NCBI RefSeq assembly: GCF_018294505.1
Contig: NC_057802.1
Coordinates: 550,955,267-551,019,266 of the forward strand
Reading direction: 5' to 3'
Length of the DNA stretch: 64,000 nt
Source of the DNA: Triticum aestivum
Lineage: Eukaryota > Streptophyta > Magnoliopsida > Poales > Poaceae
In this document: piece after piece, positions 44,149-55,930 of the stretch
Numbering within the stretch: the stretch's first letter is position 1
How the letters are laid out: each line of letters starts with the position of its first letter
Position numbers and translations under genes: made by a program
Notes under the pieces: model-generated
Told to the model about the DNA's origin: nothing
Seen by the model: the letters and a program-made list of their open reading frames with translations, nothing else
Databases searched by the model: none

Positions 44149-46978
44149 AGCATCCCCAAGCTTAATTCCTGCTCGTCCTCGAGTAGGTAAATGGTAAAAA
44201 CAGAATTTTTGATGTGGAATTCTACTTAGCATAATTTTCAATGTAATTCTCTTATTTGTGGTATGAATATTCAGATCCGAAAGATTCAAGACAAAAGTTT
44301 AATATTGACATAAAAATAATAATACTTCAAGCATACTAACTAATCAATTATGTCTTCTCAAAATAACATGGCCAAAGAAAGTTATCCCTACAAAATCATA
44401 TAGTCTGGCTATGTTCTATCTTCATCACACAAAATATTTAAATCATGCACAACCCCGATGACAAGCCAAGCAATTGTTTCATACTTTTGATGTTCTCAAA
44501 CTTTTTCAATCTTCACGCAATACATGAGCGTGAGCCATGGACATAGCACTATATGTGGAATAGAATGGTGGTTGTGGAGAAGACAAAAAAGGAGAATATA
44601 GTCTCACATCAACTACGCGTATCAACGGGCTATGGAGATGCCCATCAATAGATATCAATGTGAGTGAGTAGGGATTGCCATGCAACGGATGCACTAGAGC
44701 TTATAAGTGTATGAAAGCTCAACAAAAGAAACTAAGTGGGTGTGCATCCAACTCGCTTGCTCATGAAGACCTAGGGCATTTTGAGGAAGCCCATCATTGG
44801 AATATACAAGCCAAGTTCTATAATGAAAAATTCCCACTAGTATATGAAAGTGATATCATAGGAGACTCTCTATCATGAATATCATGGTGCTACTTTGAAG
44901 CACAAGTGTGGAAAAAGGATAGTAGCATTGTCCCTTCTCTCTTTTTCTCTCATTTTTTTGGGCCTTCTCCCTTTTTCTTATATGGCCTTTCTTTTTTTCT
45001 TTTTTTCGTCCGGAGTCTCATCCCGACTTGTGGGGGAATCATAGTCTCCATCATCCTTTCCTCACTTGGGACAATGCTCTAATAATGATGATCATCACAC
45101 TTTTATTTACTTAAAACTCAAGAATTACAACTCAATACTTAGAACAAAATATGACTCTATGTGAATGCCTTCGGCGGTGTACCGGGATATGCAATGAATC
45201 AAGAGTGACATGTAGGAAAGAATCATGAACGGTGGCTTTGCCACAAATACGATGTCAACTACATGATCACGCAAAGCAATTATGACAATGATGAAGCGTG
45301 TCATAGTAAACGGAACGGTGGTAAGTTGCATGGCAATATATCTCGGAATGGCTATGGAAATGCCATGATAGGTAGGTATGGTGGCTGTTTTGAGAAAGGT
45401 ATATGGTGGGTGTATGATACCGGCGAAAAGTGCGTGGTATTAGAGAGGCTAGCAATGGTGGAAGGATGAGAGTGCGTATAATCCATGGACTCAACATTAG
45501 TCATAAAGAACTCATATAGTTGTTGCAAAATTCTACAAGTTATCAAAGCAAAGTATTACGCGCATGCTCCTAGGGGGATAGATTGGTAGGAAAAGACCAT
45601 CGCTCGTCCCCGACCGCCACTCATAAGGAAGACAATCAATAAATAAATCATGCTCCGACTTCATCACATAACGGTTCACCATACGTGCATGCTACGGGAA
45701 TCACAAACTTTAACACAAGTATTTCTCAAATTCATAACCACTGAACTAGCATGACTCTAATATCACCATCTTCATATCTCAAAACAATTATCAAGCATCA
45801 AACTTCTCATAGTATTCAACACACTCACAAGGAAAAAAATTACTAATCTTGGATGCCTATCATATTAGGACTAATTTTTATGATTAAAGCAAATTACCAT
45901 GCTGTTTTGTAGGACTCTCAAAATAATATAAGTGAAGCATGATAGAACAAAAGTTTCTATAAAACAAATCCACCACCATGCTCTAAAAGATATAAGTGAA
46001 GCACTAGAGCAAAAACTATATAGCTCAAAAGATATAAGCGAAGCACATAGAGTATTCTAATGAATTCCGAATCATGTGCGTCTCTCTCAAAAGGTGTGTA
46101 CAGCAAGGATGATTGTGGTAAACTAAAAAGCAAAGACTCAAATCATACAAGACGCTCCAAGCAAAACACATATCATGTGGTGAATAAAAATATAGCTCCA
46201 AGTAAAGTTACCGATGGACGAAGACGAAAGAGGGGATGCCTTCCGGGGCATCCCCAAGCTTTGGCTTTTTGGTGTCCTTAGATTACCTTGGGGTGCCATG
46301 GGTATCACCAAGCTTAGGCTCTTGCCACTCCTTGTTCCATAATCCATCAAATCTTTACCCAAAACTTGAAAACTTCACAACACAAAACTCAACAGAAAAT
46401 CTCGTGAGCTCCATTAGCGAAAGAAAACAAAACACCACTTCAAGGTACTGTATTGAACTCATTATTTATTTATATTGGTGTTAAACCTACTGTATTCCAA
46501 CTTCTCTATGGTTTGTAAACTCCTTTACTAGCCATAGATTCATCAAAATAAGTAAACAACACGCGAAGAACAGAATCTGTCAAAAACAGAACACTCTGTA
46601 GTAATCTGTAACTAGCGCAAACTTCTGGAACTCAAAAAATTATACCAAAATAGGAAGACCTAGACAATTTGTTTATTAATCTACTGCAATTGGAATCAGT
46701 ATTTTATCATGTTATTGTGATTTTAAACAATTGTTTTCATGAACAGAAAGTTTCTGGAATTTTCAGCAAGATCAAATAACTATCATCCAAGAAGATCCTA
46801 TAGGTTTAACTTGGCACAAACACTAATTAAAACATAGAAACAAATATAACAAGAGGCTAGATCAAATATTTATTCCTAAACATAAGCAAAAATCAAAAAA
46901 ACTAAAATAAAATTGGGTTGCCTCCCAACAAGCGCTATTGTTTAACGCCCTTAGCTAGGCATAAAAGCAAGGATAGAT
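44149..46978 (-). other. Long non-coding stretch between protease and 3' LTR
   Basis: In an autonomous Gypsy element this is where reverse transcriptase, RNase H and integrase would lie. Here 2.8 kb of moderately AT-rich DNA has no frame above about 82 codons and no pol motif. Short recurring phrases (GATATAAGTGAAGCA near 45930-46040) are visible. Confidence 0.8.
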
Positions 46979-49049
46979 CTAGATATTGCCATCTTTGGTA
47001 GGCAATCCATAAGTAGCTCTCATAATAGATTTATATGGTAATTTTATTTTCTTTTTAGGAAAGTGTTCCATACCTTTCCTTAATGGAAATTGGAATCTAA
47101 TATTCCCTTCCTTCATATCAATAATTGCACCAGTCGTTCTAAGGAAAGGTCTACCAAGAATAATAGGACATGAAGGATTGCAATCTATGTCAAGAACAAT
47201 GAAATCTACGGGCACATAGTTCCTATTTGCAACAATAAGAACATCATTAATTCTTCCCATAGGTTTCTTAATAGTGGAATCCGCAAGGTGCAAGTTTAAA
47301 GAACAATCATCAAATTCACGGAATCTTAGCAAATCACACAAGGTTTTTGGAACGTGGAAACACTACCACCCAAATCACACAAAGCATAGCATTCATGATC
47401 TTTAATTCTAATTTTAATAGTAGGTTCCCACTCATCATAAAGTTTTCTAGGGATTTCCAACTCAAGTTTTTCTTCATAAGATTGCATCAAAGCATCAACG
47501 ATATGTTTAGTAAAATCTTTATTTTGACTATAAGCATGAGGAGAATTTACCACGGATTGCAACAAGGAAATACAATCTATCAAAGAGAAATTATCATAAT
47601 TAAATTCCTTGAAATCCAAAATAGTGGGTTCATTAATATCTAAAGTTTTAACCTCTTCAATCCCACTTTTACCAATTTTTGCATCAAGATCTAAAAACTC
47701 CGAATTTTTGGGATGCCTTCTAGGTAAAGGTGACTCATCTCCAGTCCCATCATTATCAAGATTAATATTGCAAAACAAAGATTTAATAGGAGACACATCA
47801 ATAACTTTTAGATCTTCATCTTTATTTTCATAGAAACTAGGAGAACACGCTTTCACAAAGCAATCTTTCTTAGCACGCATCCTAGCAGTTCTTTCTTTGC
47901 ACTCATGAATGGAAATTCTCATGGCTTTGAGAGACTCATTGATATCATGCTTAGGTGGAATAGATCTAAGTTTCAAAGAATCAACATCAAGAGAAATTCT
48001 ATCAACGTTCCTAGCCAATTCATCAACCTTAAGCAATTTTTCTTCAAGCAAAGCATTGAAATTCTTTTGAGAAATCATAAATTCTTTAACACTAGTCTCA
48101 AATTCAGAGGGCATCTTATTAAAATTTCCATAAGAGTTGTTGTAGGAATTACCATAATTATTAGAGGAATTACTAGGGAACGGCTTAGGATTAAAGTTTC
48201 CTCTATACGCGTTGTTACCAAAATTATTCCTACCAACAAAATTCACATCCATAGATTCATTATTATTCTCAATCAAGGTAGACAAAGGCACATCATTTGG
48301 GTCAGAGGAAACACTCTTATTAACAAACAATTTCATAAGTTCATCCATCTTTCCACTCAAAACATTAATTTCTTCTATCGCATGCACTTATTTACTAGTA
48401 GATCTTTCGGTGTGCCATTGAGAATAATTAACCATAATATTGTCTAGGAGTTTAGTAGCTTCTCCTAAAATGATTTCCATAAAAGTGCCTCCCGCGGCTG
48501 AATCTAAAAGATTTCTAGAAGCAAAATTTAATCCGGCATAAAAATTTTGTATAATCATCCAAAGATTCAAACCATGTGTAGGGCAATTACGTATCATTAA
48601 TTTCATCCTCTCCCAAGCTTGTGCAACATGTTCATGATCAAGTTGCTTAAAATTCATGATATCCTTTCTAAGAGAGATGATTTTAGCGGGAGGAAAATAC
48701 TTAGAGATAAAAGCATCTTTGCACTTATTCCATGAATCAATACTATTTTTATGCAAAGACGAAAACCAAGCTTTAGCATGATCTCTAAGCGAAAAAGGAA
48801 ATAGCTCCAATTTAACAATATCATTGTCCACATCTTTCTTCTTTTGCATATCACACAAATCAACGAAGCTATTTAGATGGGTAGCGGCATCTTCACTAGG
48901 AAGGCCGGCGAATTGATCTTTCATGACAAGATTCAACAAGCAGCATTAATTTCACAAGATTCAGCATCGGTAAGAGGAGCAATCGGAGTGCTAAGAAAAT
49001 CAGTATTGGTATTGGCAAAGTCACACAATTTAGTATTGTCTTGAGCCAT
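46979..49049 (-). pseudogene. Gag-protease ORF of the pol-less retroelement, disrupted
   Basis: The minus-strand ATG at 49049 opens MAQDNTKLCDFANT. A frameshift near 48945 precedes the retrotransposon gag domain (DAATHLNSFVDLCDM, LRDHAKAWFSSL, WERMKLMIRNCPTHGL). An in-frame TAA at 48388-48390 follows. The next part has an Asn/Gly-rich linker (NNYGNSYNNSYGN) without a CCHC zinc knuckle, a coiled-coil-like stretch, and the start of an aspartic protease fold (ALCDLGGSVS, about 47375). After a further frameshift comes FIVLDIDCNPSCPIILGRPF (about 47190-47130), typical of Gypsy-type proteases. Reading ends at 46979 with a stop and no pol. The three lesions make this copy non-functional. Confidence 0.88.
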
Positions 49050-49241
49050 CGTGACAAGCAAGCAATCCAACACACGAGCAAACAAGAAGCAAGCGAAAAA
49101 GAGGCGAACGGAAAAGAGAGGGCGAATAAAACGGAAAGGGTGAAATGGGGGAGAGGAAAACGAGAAGCAAATGGAAAATAATGTAATGCGAGGGATAAGA
49201 GTTTGTGATGGGTACTTGGTATGTCTTGACTTGTGCGTAGA

Positions 49242-49260
49242 CTCCCCGGCAACGGCGCCA
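49242..49260 (-). promoter_or_regulatory. Primer-binding site of the gag-protease element
   Basis: On the minus strand TGGCGCCGTTGCCGGGGAG lies about 11 bases inside the 5' LTR end. The TGGCGCCGTTGCC core is a common primer site of Triticeae Gypsy elements; I believe it corresponds to tRNA-Asp but have not checked. Confidence 0.75.
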
Positions 49261-49271
49261 GAAATCCTTCT

Positions 49272-50848
49272 TGCTACCTCTTGAGCACTGCGTTGGTTTT
49301 CCCTTGAAGAGGAAAGGGTGATGCAGTAAAGTAGAGTAAGTATTTCCCTCAGTTTTTGAGAACCAAGGTATCAATCCAGTAGGAGACCACGCCTGAGTCC
49401 CACACACCTACACAAACAAATAAGAACCTCGCAACCAACGCGATAAAGGGGTTGTCAATCCCTTCACGGTCACTTACGAGAGTGAGATCTGATAGAGATG
49501 ATAAGATAATATTTTTGGTATTTTTATGATAAAGACTAAAAGTAAAGAAAGCAAAATAAACGGCGCCAGAAATAGCTTGTTGTCAGGAGATTAATATGAT
49601 AGAAAATAGACCCCGGGGCATAGGTTTCACTAATGGCTTCTCTCAAGATAGCATAAGTATTACGGTGGGTAAACGAATTACTGTCGAGCAATTGATAGAA
49701 TTGAGCATAGTTATGAGAATATCTAGGTATGATCATGTATATAGGCATCACATCCGTGATAAGTAGACCGAAACGATTCTGCATCTACTACTATTACTCC
49801 ACACATCGACCGCTATCCAGCATGCATCTTATTAAGTTCATAAGAACAGAGTAATGCTTTAAGTAAGATGACGTGATGTAGAGGGATAAACTCATGCAAT
49901 ATGATATAAACCCCATCTTTTTATCCTCGATGGCAACAATACAATACGTATCGTTTCCCTTTCTGTCACTGGGATCGAGCACCGCAAGATTGAACCAAAA
50001 GCTAAGCACTTCTCCCATTGCAAGAAAGATCAATCTAGTAGGCCAAACCAAACTGATAATTTGAAGAGACTTGCAAAGATAACCAATCATACATAAAATA
50101 ATTCAGAGGAGATTCAAATATTGTTCATAGATAATCTTGATCATAAACCCAATTCATCGGATCTCGACAAACACACTGCAAAATAAGATTACATCAAATA
50201 GATCTCCAAGAAGATAGAGGAGAACTTTGTATTGAGATCCAAAGAGAGAGAAGAAGCCATCTAGCTAATAACTATGGACCCGAAGGTCTAAGGTAAACTA
50301 CTCACACATCATCGGAGAGGCTATGGTGTTGATGTAGAATCCTTTCGTGATCAATGCCCCCGCCGGCGGAGCGCCGGAAAAGGCCCCAAGATGGGATCTC
50401 ACGGGTACAGAAGGTTGCGGCAGTGGAAATAGGGTTTTGGCTCCGTATATGATGGTTTGGGGGTACGTAGGTATATATAGGAGGAAGAAGTACGTCGGTG
50501 GAGCAACGAGGGGCCCACGAGGGTGGAGGGCACGCCCAGGGGGGTAGGCGCGCCCCTACCTCGTGCCTTCCTCATTGATTGCTTTACGTAGACTCCAAGT
50601 CCTCTGGATCACGTTTGTTCCGAAAATCACGTTCCCGAAGGTTTCATTCCGTTTGGACTCCGTTTGATATTCTTTTCCTTCGAAACACTGAAATAGGCAA
50701 AAAAACAACAATTTGGGCTAGGCCTCCGGTTAATAGGTTAGTCCCAAAAATAATATAAAAGTGTATAATAAAGCCCATTAAACATCCAAAACAGAATATA
50801 ATATAGCATGGAACAATCAAAAATTATAGATACGTTGGAGACGTATCA
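49272..50848 (-). repeat. 5' LTR of the gag-protease element (1577 bp)
   Basis: The plus strand reads TGCTACCTCTTGAGC to GGAGACGTATCA. A TATA-like GTATATATAGG on the plus strand near 50469 falls in the region corresponding to the LTR promoter. It is the undamaged reference against which the 3' LTR deletion is measured. Confidence 0.92.
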
Positions 50849-51605
50849 ACTTCTTTACAATTTCAGGGTCTTATAGCTCAAATAATCAATAAATGCATGA
50901 AAAATAACAAATAAAGTCAGAAAGGGATGAAAATTGATGATGTGGCTTTGAATGGTGCATTTTGAACACACAAAAAGTCAGGAGTTCAAATAAGTTTTTA
51001 AAAATGAAATCCCTTTGTAACAGACGAGTTTCCGTATGAAATCCTGATACTTCGAAAGAGATTGTCCGTTTTGTACATGAAGTGCATCCAGTTTTTGCCG
51101 TAACCCTCTCAACTTTCTTGCACATGCAATGTGGATGAAATGATGATACCATGCCAACTTACAACCTTTTCAGAGTTCATTTGAAATGCTTTTCAATTTC
51201 AGGGTCTTATAGCTCAAAATAATCAGTAAATGCATGAAAAATAACAAGTGAAGTCAGAAAGGATGAAAATTGATGATGTGGCTTTGAATGGTGCATTTTG
51301 AACACACAAAAAGTCAGGAGTTCAAATAAGTTTTAAAAAATGAAATCCCTTTGTAACAGACGAGTTTCTGTATGAAATCCTGATACTTCGAAAGAGATTG
51401 TCCGTTTTGTACACAAAGTGCATCCAGTTTTTGCCGTAACCCTCTCAACTTTCTTGCACATGCAATGTGGATGAAATGATGATACCATTCCAACTTTCAA
51501 CCTTTTAAAAGTTCATTTGAACTGCTTTTCAATTTCAGGGTCTTATAGCTCAAAATAATCAGTAAATGCATGAAAAATAACAAATGAAGTCAGAAAGGGA
51601 TGAAA
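50849..51605 (+). repeat. CACTA internal tandem repeat, right part (about 335-bp unit)
   Basis: Units start near 51015 and 51352 with the same GTAACAGACGAGTTT phrase as the left part. The last unit is truncated near GATGATGTAAGTAG, where AT-rich DNA (AACAAAATAAAATAAAC repeats, 51610-51870) begins. Confidence 0.85.
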
Positions 51606-52094
51606 ATTGATGATGTAAGTAGAAACCAAATAAAATAAAATAAACTTTAATAAAATATATAAGTAAAAACAAAATAAAATAAACTTTAATAACATAAATA
51701 AAATATATGGACCTAAAATTACCAAAGTATTTTTTGTTCAAAACATTATAAGCAAAATGAATTTCCTGAAATAAATAAAATAGCAACAGTAAGTATTTTG
51801 TCGTAAGTAGAAACAAAATAAAATAAATAAAGCAAAAAATAAAAGAAAAAAGCTGAGAAAAAATAAAAAAATGCCACCTACTGGGCCACCACGGCCTAAA
51901 TACGACTAGAAACCCATCCGTGGGCCAGGATTCAGGCCCGCAGAAGGCCCAGCAGGCCCACAGGCATAGCAGTGCGAGATTAGGCCCAGAGGCCTGCAGT
52001 TCAAAGGAGTTCAAGGGAGATGGCGGGGCAGGGCTTATAAACAGGTCCTGCCGCTCCTCGGCTAGCGAGGTGGGACTAAACATCCCACCGCACC

Positions 52095-52330
52095 GCGGCT
52101 TTGGCAGGCGCAGGACATTGGTCCCGGTTGGTGCCACGAACCGGGACCAATGCACCCCTTTGGTCCTGGTTTGGGGCACCAACCGGAACCAATTACCCCC
52201 CTTTAGTCCCGGTTGGTGCCACCAACCGGGACTAAAGGTGGCGTTGGTCCCGGTTGGTGCGACGAACCGGGACCGAAGCCTTTCCTATATAAGAAACACT
52301 TGGCGAAAATTCAGAATTTCATCGCCAGTT
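52095..52330 (+). promoter_or_regulatory. Internal promoter region bearing the CACTA subterminal motif
   Basis: Seven or so GGTCCCGGTT / AACCGGGACC motifs in face-to-face pairs lie between 52118 and 52275. They are followed at once by CCTATATAAG (52284-52293), a good TATA box. The arrangement copies the layout at the left end (repeats then TATA at 27183) but is about 4 kb inside the right end. It would place the downstream gene under whatever binds these motifs. Confidence 0.65.
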
Positions 52331-53126
52331 GCCCCCGACGACGCCGACCTCCTCGGCGCCGCCAGGCTGCCCCGCCGCCGTCGCCGTCGCCCTCCGCCGC
52401 CCCCGAGCACGCCCGGTCGCGCCCCTGTGCCACGACCCGCCCCCACCGTCGCCGTCGTCGCCTGCCACGCCCCTGCCCCGGCCCGCGCCCCCCACCGTGG
52501 CCGTCGCCGACGCCCTCGCCGCCCCCGCCATCGCCCTCGCCGGCCGCCACCGATGTGAGCCGCCGCCACGGCTCTGTTCATTGCATTTTTTTTCATATAA
52601 TGTGTATTATTTTTTTTGTTCATTGCATTTTTTTCAATGTATAATGTATATATGTATGTGGTAGCTATATGATGAACGGATGTGGCTATGTATGTATGAA
52701 TGTAATGTTCATAGCATTTTTAGTTTATATATGTTTTTTCATATATGTATTAATTTTTTTAGGTTGTTAGTAGATATCGATTTTAGGTTAGTGCATTTTA
52801 GGTTAGTGTAGAGGAAAAAGTAAAATTAGTAGTTGAACTAGTTGATTTAATAAAACTACTTTATTTTATTTATAATAAGTGCTTAGTAGTTGAACTAGTT
52901 GATTTAATAAAAACTACTTTATTTTACTATATATAGAAGTAGTTTATTTTTAGTAAGTACTACTTTATTTTATTTATAGTAAGTGCTTAGTAGCTAGTTG
53001 AACTAGTTGATTTAATAAAACTACTTTATTTTACTATATATAGAAGTAGTTTATTTTTAGCAAGAAAATTAATAGAACTAGTTTATTTTTTTAGTTCAAG
53101 CAATTATTCCCGCATCGACGTCGACG
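52331..53126 (+). other. GC-rich leader, then AT-rich intron-like repeats, of the second CACTA gene
   Basis: 52331-52555 is very GC-rich with Pro/Ala/Arg frames in every phase and is most likely leader. From 52780 to 53090 a repeat of about 60 to 80 bases (TAGTTGAACTAGTTGATTTA, ACTACTTTATTTTACTATAT) runs about three times, intron-like. Confidence 0.5.
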
Positions 53127-53528
53127 ATGCCTATCCCGCATCCTCGTCGTCGACTCGGCGAAGGAGGCCGGCTTGATCAGAGGGGCCATGTCCGGGACTG
53201 GGCTCCGCCGGGCTGGTATTGGATGGTGCTACCTTACGGGGGGCGTAGGCTGGTGAGGAGCCAGCCCGTCGTTGACCCGATCCTTGTTTGGTGGCGGTCG
53301 CGTGGGCCAGTGACGGTGCCGAGGCTTCCGGACACCGCGGAGGTGGTACGTCACCGTGTCAGCGAGGAGGACGAGCACGTCCGTCGCTACATGGTTGCGT
53401 TGGAGGGCAGGTTCGACAATACCTGGCAGGTTCTTCAGGGATCTCACTGGAGCTATGATCCTGTGATGGTTTCTTCTCTTTGGGTGTCCACCGCCCGCGC
53501 CGATCCCCGTCGGGCGCTACGGTTCTAG
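53127..53528 (+). CDS. First coding part of the second CACTA gene (unknown domain)
   Basis: It opens MPIPHPRRRLGEGGRLDQRG, then DWAPPGWYWMVLPYGGRRLV, then VTVPRLPDTAEVV, DEHVRRYMVALEGRFDNTWQ, HWSYDPVMVSSLW and a stop at 53526-53528. The Trp-rich stretch is conserved in my memory of Triticeae CACTA elements. It may be a separate small protein or the first exon of the gene continuing at 53770 (a short Pro-rich segment bounded by TTTTTGCAG and GAGGTGAG). Function unknown; the frame here is intact. Confidence 0.5.
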   Translation: MPIPHPRRRLGEGGRLDQRGHVRDWAPPGWYWMVLPYGGRRLVRSQPVVDPILVWWRSRGPVTVPRLPDTAEVVRHRVSEEDEHVRRYMVALEGRFDNTWQVLQGSHWSYDPVMVSSLWVSTARADPRRALRF

Positions 53529-53946
53529 CTGTATTAGCCATGCTATATGTATGATAGTATTCGAGGTGTATTAGTGATAATATTCAACGATGTACGGACG
53601 CAAGAGATGATGTAGTTTTGCTTATAATTGAATGCATGCTAATTTGAATACTACTTTATTTTATGATTTGGTTTTGCTTATTGAATGCTCCAATTGGAAA
53701 AGTACTCCTACTATGCAAGGCGTATGCATTTGATTAGTTGATAGCTTATAGGGTTTTTGTTTTTGCAGAAATCTAGGAGCCCCTCCATCACCCCCGCCGT
53801 CGTCCCCGTCACCGACCCCCCTCCGACCTCGAGGTGAGACCAGCCAAATCTCCATGTCAATATGAGTCCTATATATGAGAGGACGATATGTCCTTTTTTA
53901 GAAAGATAATTAAACGATATTTTGGGTTGACTTTAAGTCTGCCGAG

Positions 53947-54255
53947 TCTCCACCATATATGAGAGGACGAAGAATCCCGACTGTTGTCGTGGGGGTAGCT
54001 TCTCCTTCGTTCCCGTGTGCTAGACAATTTGGTGTAATGCACTTGGGAACGAAAGGAGGAGCTACCATCACCGACGGTCGCAATGTCAGAGAGAAATCAG
54101 TGAGGGAGAGTCTCCACCATATATATATGAGAGGACGAAGAATCCTGACTGTTGTCGTGGGGGTAGCTTCTCCTTCATTCCCGTGTGCTAGACAACTTGG
54201 TGTAATGCACTCGGGTATGAAAGGAGGAGCTACCATCACCGACGGTCGAATATGT
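53947..54255 (+). repeat. Two-unit tandem repeat (about 164 bp) in the second CACTA gene
   Basis: TCTCCACCATATATGAGAGG starts units at about 53947 and 54111. Both contain GACTGTTGTCGTGGGGGTAG, TTCCCGTGTGCTAGACAA and GGAGGAGCTACCATCACC. The second unit has a few substitutions. It lies in an apparent intron. Confidence 0.85.
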
Positions 54256-54396
54256 ACACCACGTGAGCTGAGAGTTTTGAAGAAAAGACTCGACAGACCG
54301 ATAGTCAACCCGTGTTGAATAATAATGATCTAATTTAGGTTTTTAGTACATATATTTAATTGTACAAGTTTAACATTTGAATTATGAACATAGGAA

Positions 54397-55654
54397 ATGT
54401 CGTACTCGGACGAGGAAAGTCTCCCGGGGGAGTGCGACTGGTGCCACGACGACCGAGGTCTGTGCGACAGGCCTCACCTGGACGAAGGTCGGCGCTTCAG
54501 CATTAAGCTGGAGGAGACCTTCGATGTTGAAACGGTACACAACGACGACAAGTGTTATTTTTTCGTAATTAAGCACGACTTCAACTATTTCAATGTGTAA
54601 TTTTCATCTTTTACAATTCGACTAGCTTATCCCATGCCATGCAAGACGCTATGTCTTGGAGAGGATGGGTTTTGAAGACCATGAAAGTATGGAAACAAAG
54701 AAAACTCACCTAAGGACCCATCATGATATGGATTTTGAAGTAAATCTGTATAATTCTGAGAGCGTAACCCATTTTGGTTGCAAAAATTGGGAAGCATTTT
54801 GTAAGATGTATGATTTTGATGAGGGTATGCTTGTCACCATGGATCTTGGTGATCCTGACATCGACCAAGACAATATGGACATTTGGGTCCTTGTTGATAC
54901 GCCTCCAATTCTACCGCTATGTGAGTTTCTCAAACATAGTTATTAACTAATTTATATTGTTCATTTCAAAATAGTTGACAGCTTATTTCCATTGACAGCT
55001 TATTTTGATTGTTCAAACAATGTGCGGAACATGGTAGACAGAACCTACTACACCGATGGCTCTGAGTTAACTTATAAGGAGAAAAATCATCTGGTCGCAT
55101 TTTGTACTGATCTTGAGAATTACAATATCTATTGTAAAACTCCTCCACATTATGGTCAATACGTGCCACTAGTGCACGTGTTGAACTACGGTAACATCCA
55201 TGGAGATGCCATGGTAAGATTTTTTAGTATTACGACATTCGTGCATCTTTTGCATAAATTCTTTTAAAACTTAACTACATTGCTAACTATGAAGTTATTA
55301 CTATATGTTTTTCAACAGGAAATCTCGAATGATTGTGTGCCTCATCTGATGTATCAGAGTGGTCGCCTTGATGTTTTGAACATACGTCCAGGTCATCCTA
55401 CGAATCTCAACTGTCCATACCGGATTTCTAAAAGAAGTGGAGCCATGAAAATCAAGGAATGAAAAAAATGTATGGACAGTCGTAAGGAGGTTCTTGGAAG
55501 CAAAAGGAAGCGAAGCGCAAGAATTGGAGACAGGATGATCTCCATTCTCCATAATGGAGAGTCAGGGTCTATATTGTTTATGCTATTTTACCTTAAAGAG
55601 GGTATTTATGTCCTACCTAATACTGATGATCATGTGCCTAGAACAATTAAGTAG
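54397..55654 (+). pseudogene. Second CACTA gene (ORF2), B3-like DNA-binding protein, multi-exon, with an in-frame stop
   Basis: The exons I can follow are: 54397-54594 (MSYSDEESLPGECDWCHDDR, with a small Cys/His cluster, then DKCYFFVIKHDFNYF); about 54649-54943 (RYVLERMGFEDHES, then VTHFGCKNWEAFCKMYDFDE, GMLVTMDLGDPD); about 54998-55213 (AYFDCSNNVRNMVDRTYYTD, ending at a GT donor); and from 55320 after CAACAG (EISNDCVPHLMYQSGRLDVL). A TGA at 55460-55462 follows KIKE where Trp would fit. Reading then resumes as KRSARIGDRMISILHNGESG to a stop at 55652-55654. The W..F....L..GD and R.GD....L..GE.G.I patterns suggest two B3-type folds. The B3 assignment is inference from pattern alone. Confidence 0.6.
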
Positions 55655-55812
55655 GGTTGGTTCGATGACTATGAGGATGATGATCGTATGACTTGTTATT
55701 ACTAACGAGTAGAAGTTGTATGATGATGATTAGTAGGACTTATTATTATGATGATGCATGATGCGGGCATGAAGAGTTATTATATATCAGTGGGTGAAAT
55801 GAAAATGGATTG

Positions 55813-55930
55813 GATTGAAGTGAAGGCAACATGCATGTGGTGCATGTCGAAAGTAGTACTAATCCAAACTTGATCAAGTTAGGATTAGTATTACTTTCGA
55901 CATGCACCACATGTTGCCTTCACTTTAATC
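55813..55930. ncRNA. Near-perfect long hairpin (candidate small-RNA precursor) in the CACTA right end
   Basis: Arm one (55813-55871) and arm two (55876-55930) are complementary along their length. They share GAAGGCAACATG, TGGTGCATGTCGAAAGTA and TACTAATCC, with three mismatches and one 4-base bulge. The loop is the palindromic TGATCA. It lies downstream of the second gene and outside the subterminal repeats. No evidence of transcription can be had from sequence alone; it may simply be a palindrome. Confidence 0.55.

Larger units (their letters stand above)
31525..50848 (-). mobile_element. Gag-protease LTR retroelement lacking pol (TR-GAG-like, Gypsy-type), minus strand
   Basis: The plus strand opens TGCTACCTCTTGAGCACTG and closes GGAGACGTATCA. 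The target duplication is ACTGC at 31520-31524 against ACTTC at 50849-50853; an uninterrupted repeat unit nearby (about 51522) has ACTGC, so one copy mutated. LTRs are 49272-50848 (5') and a 3' LTR split by the LARD-like insertion (31525-31720 plus 43205-44148). The interior carries gag and a protease-like domain only; no reverse transcriptase, RNase H or integrase is present. It would depend on enzymes of another element. Confidence 0.9.
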
